The position numbers and the translations under genes are program-made. A stretch of 64,000 nt of DNA. Source: Comamonas sp. Its GTDB lineage: Bacteria > Pseudomonadota > Gammaproteobacteria > Burkholderiales > Burkholderiaceae_C. Each line of letters starts with the position of its first letter. Position 1 is the first letter of the stretch. The notes under the pieces were generated by a model. The model worked only from the letters and a program-made list of their open reading frames with translations. It was not told where the DNA came from and made no database searches. Shown here piece by piece: positions 57,395 through 64,000 of the stretch. The stretch covers positions 179,309-243,308 of the forward strand of contig JAQVCA010000005.1 in NCBI GenBank assembly GCA_028690035.1. Reading direction: 5' to 3'.

Positions 57395-58777
57395 TCAGGC
57401 GACCTCATCGCGCATCAGCGCTTCAATCTCAGCCATTTCCACGGGCACGTCGCGCGTGGTCAAGAGGCAGCCGCTTTCGGTGACGACGGCATCGTCTTCG
57501 ATGCGGATGCCCAGGTGGTGGAAGTGCTCGGGCACGCCAGCGGCGGGGCGCACGTACAGGCCTGGTTCAATCGTCAGGCACATGCCCGGTTGCAGGATGC
57601 GGCTGGGGGGCAGGGTGCTGCCAGGCTCTGGCGCAGCGCCCGGCTCGGTGTAGCTGCCGCAGTCGTGCACGTCCATGCCCAGCCAGTGGCCGGTGCGGTG
57701 CATGTAGAACTGAAAGTAAGCGCGGTTGGCGATCACGTCCTGGGCGCTGCCGTGCTGCTGGGCGTTGAGCAGGCCCAGATCCAGCAGGCCCTGGGCCAGC
57801 ACGGCCACGCAGGCATCGTGCGGTTCGCTGAAGCGCGCACCGGCGCGGGTGGCGGCGATGGCGGCTTTTTGGCTTTCCAGCACCAGCTGGTACAGATCGC
57901 GCTGCGGCCCGGTAAAGACGCCATTGGCCGGGAAGGTGCGCGTAATGTCGGCGGCGTAGCCGTCCAGCTCGCAGCCCGCGTCGATCAACACCAAATCACC
58001 GGCGCGAATCGGTGTGCTGCCTGCGCGGTAATGCAGCACGCAGGCGTTGGCGCCCCCGGCAACGATGCTGGGATAGGCCTCGCTTTGTGCGCCGTGCTGG
58101 CGGAAGGTGTGCAGCAGCTCCGCATCCAGGTGGTATTCGCGCAGGTCCTGGCCTTCGCGCAGCATGCGGGCGCTGGTGCGCATGGCGCGGATATGCCCTT
58201 GGGCGCTGATCTGCGCAGCGCGCTGCATGGTGGCCAGCTCGTGCGCGTCTTTGACCAGGCGCATTTCATCGAGCAGGAGGCACAGATCGCCCTGGCGCGT
58301 GGGGCATTGCACGCCGCTGCGCACGCGCTGGCGCACGTTGCCCAGCCAGCTTTCCACGCGCGCGGCCAGGCCGTCGTGCGTGGCAAATGGCCACCAGACG
58401 CAGTGCTGGTTGTCCAGCAGCGCTGGCAGCAGCGTATCCAGCTCGGTGCTGGCGTGCGCGGCCTGCACGCCCAAGGCGGCAGGTGCGGCCCCGGGGCCCA
58501 GGCGGTAGCCGTCCCAGATTTCGCGCTCCAGGTCTTTGGGCTGGCAAAACAAGGTGGCCTGGCCGTTGGCGTGCAGCACCAAGGTGGCGTGGGGTTCGGT
58601 AAAGCCGGTCAGGTAAAAAAAATAGCTGTCGTGGCGGTAGTTGTGTACGTTGTCGCGGTTGCGCGCACGCTCGGGCGCGGTGGGCACGATGGCAATGCCG
58701 CCAGCGCCCAGCTGTGCGGCCAGGCGGGCACGGCGCTGGGCATAGACGGTCAGGGGCAGGGGTGGGGTGTAGGTCAT
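57395..58777 (-). CDS. pepP: Xaa-Pro aminopeptidase (aminopeptidase P)
   Basis: 460 residues. The N-terminal creatinase-like domain begins YTPPLPLTVYAQRRARLAAQ. The C-terminal pita-bread domain carries the dimanganese ligands: IDAGCELDGYAADITRTF (two Asp), HRTGHWLGMDVHDCG (His), TIEPGLYV (Glu) and IRIEDDAVVTESG (Glu). It cleaves N-terminal residues preceding proline. It follows uvrA, with repeat copy G between them. In many betaproteobacteria pepP is near ubiquinone genes; here the neighbours differ. Confidence 0.95.
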   Translation of the reverse strand: MTYTPPLPLTVYAQRRARLAAQLGAGGIAIVPTAPERARNRDNVHNYRHDSYFFYLTGFTEPHATLVLHANGQATLFCQPKDLEREIWDGYRLGPGAAPAALGVQAAHASTELDTLLPALLDNQHCVWWPFATHDGLAARVESWLGNVRQRVRSGVQCPTRQGDLCLLLDEMRLVKDAHELATMQRAAQISAQGHIRAMRTSARMLREGQDLREYHLDAELLHTFRQHGAQSEAYPSIVAGGANACVLHYRAGSTPIRAGDLVLIDAGCELDGYAADITRTFPANGVFTGPQRDLYQLVLESQKAAIAATRAGARFSEPHDACVAVLAQGLLDLGLLNAQQHGSAQDVIANRAYFQFYMHRTGHWLGMDVHDCGSYTEPGAAPEPGSTLPPSRILQPGMCLTIEPGLYVRPAAGVPEHFHHLGIRIEDDAVVTESGCLLTTRDVPVEMAEIEALMRDEVA

Positions 58778-58843
58778 ATCAAAAAAGTGAGTGTTTCGCG
58801 CTGATAGGTAAACGGTTTTAATGGCTTTTATATCTAAAACCCA

Positions 58844-61465
<2,622 letters not shown>

Positions 61466-61691
61466 GGGCAGCGGGCCCGGATCGGCAGCGCCGGACACCG
61501 GGGCGGAGGAAGAAAAATCGGGCAAAGCGGGCACAAGCAGCAAGGCAAAAAGCAAACTGCCGCATGATAGGCCGTTTGGCCGCTCAACCCCTGTGCCTGC
61601 CACCCATAGGCAGAGGCAGGACAATAGGCCGTTTTTCTGCCTGCTGTTTGTGACTGTGTTGCGTTCCACTTCCCCTCCCCCGTCCGCCCCG

Positions 61692-62915
61692 ATGTCTGCC
61701 TCCGCTGCCCCCCACCACATGACCCCCGCCGAGCGCCGCGCCAGTGGCAGCCTGGCGCTGATTTTTGCGCTGCGCATGCTGGGCTTGTTTCTGGTGCTGC
61801 CGGTGTTTGCGCTGGAGGCGCGCCACTACGCCGGGGGCGACGATCCGGCGATGGTGGGCTTGGCGCTGGGGCTGTACGGCTTAACACAAGCGCTGTTCCA
61901 GCTGCCGCTGGGCATCGCCTCCGACCGCTTTGGCCGCAAGAAAGTCATCGTGCTGGGCCTGCTGGTGTTTGCCGTGGGCAGCTTGGTGGCGGCGCTGGCC
62001 GACAGCCTGCTGGGCCTGATGTGGGGCCGTGCGCTGCAGGGGGCCGGGGCCGTTTCTGCGGCGGTGACCGCGCTGCTGGCCGATCTGACGCGCCAGAGCG
62101 TGCGCACCAAGGCCATGGCCATGGTCGGCGGCAGCATTGCGCTGATGTTCTCGCTGGCGCTGGTGCTCAGTCCGCTGCTGGCCGCCTGGGCTGGGCTGCC
62201 CGGTATTTTTGCGCTGACGCTGGCCCTGACGCTGGCCGGCATGGCCGCCGTCGTCTGGGTGGTGCCGCCCGAGCCTGCGCAGCGCAGCGACCTGCCACGC
62301 GGACGCTTTGCCGATCTGCTGCAACACGCCGACCTGCTGCGCCTGAACGCGGGCGTGTTTGTGCTGCACACGGTGCAAATGGCGATGTGGGTGGCCGTGC
62401 CCACGCTGCTGGTGCAAGCCGGGCTGGTCAAGGCCGCGCACTGGCAGGTGTATCTGCCCACGGTGCTGCTGTCGTTTGTCGCGCTGGGCGGCTTGTTTCG
62501 CCTAGAGCGCCAAGGCCGGCTGCGCGCGGCGCTGCTGCTGTCGATCGCCCTGGTGCTGCTGGTGCAGCTGGGCCTGGGGGCGCTGACCTGGCTGGGCGAT
62601 GCGCCCACGCTGTGGCCGCTGGGGCTGGGGCTGCTGGTGTTTTTTATTGGCTTCAACATGCTGGAGGCCACCCAGCCCAGCCTGGTCTCGCGCATGGCAC
62701 CCGACAGCCTGCGCGGCGCGGCCCTGGGGGCGTACAACACGCTGCAGTCGCTGGGCCTGTTTGCTGGCGGCGCCGTCGGTGGCCTGCTGGCGCGCCATGG
62801 CAGCCTGACGGGCGTGTTTGTCGCCACCAGCGTGCTGTGCGTGCTGTGGCTGCTGATCACCTGGCCGCTGCAGCCCGTGGGGCGCACCGTGGCAAAACCG
62901 GCCGCAGTGCATTAA
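61692..62915 (+). CDS. Major facilitator superfamily transporter
   Basis: 407 residues from the ATG at 61692 ([20 protein letters not shown]); ATG at 61719 is possible. The track ORF's first 116 codons are antisense to uvrA. About twelve hydrophobic segments are present. The MFS signature between helices 2 and 3 is [24 protein letters not shown]. It resembles YajR-type drug/proton antiporters. The gene lies between uvrA (divergent) and ssb (same strand), a conserved betaproteobacterial arrangement. The substrate is unknown. The stop codon TAA is part of repeat copy H. Confidence 0.9.
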   Translation: MSASAAPHHMTPAERRASGSLALIFALRMLGLFLVLPVFALEARHYAGGDDPAMVGLALGLYGLTQALFQLPLGIASDRFGRKKVIVLGLLVFAVGSLVAALADSLLGLMWGRALQGAGAVSAAVTALLADLTRQSVRTKAMAMVGGSIALMFSLALVLSPLLAAWAGLPGIFALTLALTLAGMAAVVWVVPPEPAQRSDLPRGRFADLLQHADLLRLNAGVFVLHTVQMAMWVAVPTLLVQAGLVKAAHWQVYLPTVLLSFVALGGLFRLERQGRLRAALLLSIALVLLVQLGLGALTWLGDAPTLWPLGLGLLVFFIGFNMLEATQPSLVSRMAPDSLRGAALGAYNTLQSLGLFAGGAVGGLLARHGSLTGVFVATSVLCVLWLLITWPLQPVGRTVAKPAAVH

Positions 62916-63006
62916 AAAGAGCTGTTACCGCTGATAGAGCAAGGGTTTTGGTATGTTTTTATGCCCAAATCCTTGCCTATAGAGCGCAAGCAGCTCCTTT
63001 TTTAAT
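62911..63006. repeat. Dispersed intergenic repeat, copy H
   Basis: The left arm is TTAAAAAGAGCTGTTACCGC. The right arm, read inverted, is AAAAGGAGCTGCTTGCGCTC. The inner arms GCAAGGGTTTTGG and, inverted, GCAAGGATTTGGG pair with two mismatches. A CTCCTTTTTTAATA T-tract follows. It fills most of the MFS-ssb gap, and the MFS stop codon lies in its outer A-tract. Confidence 0.88.
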
Positions 63007-63120
63007 AACACCCATATCTTGCGCTATCCTGCGCGCCGCGGCCTGCCGGAGGGGCCGCTTCCCACCGATTTGGCCCACGGACCCTCCCTTGCCACACCGG
63101 GGCCACCCAAGGAAACACAC

Positions 63121-63663
63121 ATGGCATCCGTCAACAAAGTCATTCTGGTCGGCAACCTGGGGCGTGACCCCGAAATGCGCACCTTCCCCAGCGGCGATCA
63201 GGTGGCCAACGTCACCATCGCCACCACCGACCGCTGGCGCGACAAGAGCACCGGCGAAAACCGCGAGTCCACCGAGTGGCACCGCGTCGTCTTCAATGGC
63301 CGCCTAGCTGAAATCGCGGGCCAGTACCTGCGCAAAGGCTCGCAGGTGTACGTCGAAGGCAGCCTGCGCACGCGCAAGTGGACCGATGCCTCGGGCGTAG
63401 AAAAATACTCCACCGAAATCCGCGCCGACTCCATGCAAATGCTCGGTGGCCGCGCCGGTCAGGGTGGCCAAGGTGGCAGCGGCGGCTACGCGCAGGACGA
63501 CAGCGGTTTTGGCAGCAGCGCCCCGGCAGCAGGTGGCTATGCCCCGGCAGCCCCGCGCGCCAGTGCCCCGCGCCCCGCGCCTGCACCGGCGCCCATGGCG
63601 CCGCCCGCGCCCCAGCCTGCCTCGGGCTTCAACGACTTTGGCGACGACGATATTCCGTTCTGA
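63121..63663 (+). CDS. ssb: Single-stranded DNA-binding protein
   Basis: 180 residues from the ATG at 63121 ([20 protein letters not shown]), with AAGGAAAC upstream. The OB fold covers about 1-110. A Gly/Gln/Ala/Pro-rich flexible linker follows. The acidic C-terminal tip is DFGDDDIPF, which recruits repair and replication partners. It protects ssDNA in replication and repair. The IS200/IS605-group end lies about 50 nt downstream of its stop. Confidence 0.97.
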   Translation: MASVNKVILVGNLGRDPEMRTFPSGDQVANVTIATTDRWRDKSTGENRESTEWHRVVFNGRLAEIAGQYLRKGSQVYVEGSLRTRKWTDASGVEKYSTEIRADSMQMLGGRAGQGGQGGSGGYAQDDSGFGSSAPAAGGYAPAAPRASAPRPAPAPAPMAPPAPQPASGFNDFGDDDIPF

Positions 63664-63712
63664 AGCGCGTCGTGAGGCCTGGCCTCAGGGGCGGCAGGCG
63701 CCGCTTCACCTC

Positions 63713-64000
63713 TTGACATCCTTCCCTTGCAAATTGCCTAAGCAACTTGGAAGGGGATTCCTACTTCCAGAGGGCCATGTCCGGCCCCAGCTGCGGCGCT
63801 TGCGCCCGCAACCTCATTCACTGCGGCTTCAACGGCTCTCGCCTCCCGCGCAGCGGAAAATTCTCTCTCCAACGCAAGCAACCCACGGGCCAAGATATTC
63901 TTGGCCGCATTGGTATCGCGGTCATGCACCGTCTGGCACGCACCGCACGTCCACTGGCGCACAGCCAAACCCTCCAGCCCCTTCGGGCCAGTACGGTCGT
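63713..64000 (-). mobile_element. IS200/IS605-group element, right end (partial)
   Basis: The minus strand ends in GGAATCCCCTTCC then a hairpin region and GGATGTCAA (its complement starts TTGACAT at 63713). That is the typical right end of TnpB-carrying IS605/IS1341-like elements. CCTTCC pairs with GGAAGG around an inner AAGTTGC/GCAATTT stem. The left end lies beyond the window. No target duplication is expected for this group. An omega RNA would end here. Confidence 0.75.
63738..64000 (-). CDS. tnpB: TnpB (RNA-guided nuclease, IS605/IS1341 OrfB), C-terminal part
   Basis: Partial; the coding frame continues past the right edge (before the track's TTG start one reads RTGPKGLEGLAV). The visible end has RQWTCGACQTVHDRDTNAAKNIL: one half of the zinc ribbon (CGAC) and the conserved Asp and Asn-Ala-Ala of the RuvC III motif (DRDxNAAxN). 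An unusual Ala-rich tail of about 45 residues follows. TnpB proteins cut DNA guided by omega RNA. Whether this copy is intact cannot be seen. Confidence 0.85.
   Translation of the reverse strand, partial: DRTGPKGLEGLAVRQWTCGACQTVHDRDTNAAKNILARGLLALEREFSAAREARAVEAAVNEVAGASAAAGAGHGPLEVGIPFQVA

Overview
The window is chromosomal DNA of a betaproteobacterium, most likely a member of the Comamonadaceae (Burkholderiales). This rests on gene order (the tRNA-tuf-secE-nusG-rplKAJL-rpoBC run, rsmB-DUF4390-ntrY-ntrX, uvrA-MFS-ssb), on high GC content, and on a dispersed intergenic repeat of a kind I associate with that family. The genus cannot be fixed by eye. Nearly all of it is housekeeping sequence. 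No non-coding gap exceeds 300 bases.

Layout. 1-5.4 kb (minus): lemA-like, rsmB, DUF4390, ntrY and a partial ntrX. 5.6-17.7 kb (minus): rpoC, rpoB, rplL, rplJ, rplA, rplK, nusG, secE. 17.8-19.6 kb (minus): five tRNA genes (Arg, Tyr, Gly, Thr, Trp) around tuf. 19.7-26.3 kb: a TetR repressor divergent from a three-gene RND efflux operon, with an acr-type operator between them. 26.5-27.6 kb: a c-type cytochrome and an unknown protein. 27.8-35.0 kb (minus): the complete F1Fo ATP synthase operon atpIBEFHAGDC. 35.2-38.2 kb (plus): ybeD-like, lipB, yaeQ, pgk. 38.2-44.3 kb: moaC, a BepA-like M48 protease, a PF04020 membrane protein, terC, azlD, azlC, fmt, def. 44.5-48.7 kb (plus): a LysM protein, dprA and a TerC/CBS protein. 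48.8-58.8 kb (minus): pntB, pntA, fba, pyk, a decayed restriction-modification-like locus, pepP. 58.8-64 kb: uvrA, an MFS transporter, ssb, and the truncated end of an IS200/IS605-group (TnpB) element at the edge.

What stands out. (1) Eight copies of a roughly 70-100 bp imperfect palindrome (arm core close to TAGCTGCTTGCGCT, A-tract on one flank, T-tract on the other) lie between genes, always just after a stop codon and never in a divergent promoter gap. One copy separates rpoB from rpoC. Two copies encode the last residues of TerC and UvrA, and two supply a stop codon. (2) Between pyk and pepP lies what looks like a collapsed type III restriction-modification locus: a 21-codon methyltransferase stub, an intact AlbA_2/Schlafen-type gene, and a Res gene fused in frame across a large internal deletion. 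(3) UvrA appears to lack its DNA-contacting insertion domain. (4) The pgk and fba upstream regions share 11-bp-phased GGTAACC repeats, and pgk has an 11-bp inverted repeat around its putative promoter. All family names come from reading translations by eye; no database search was possible.
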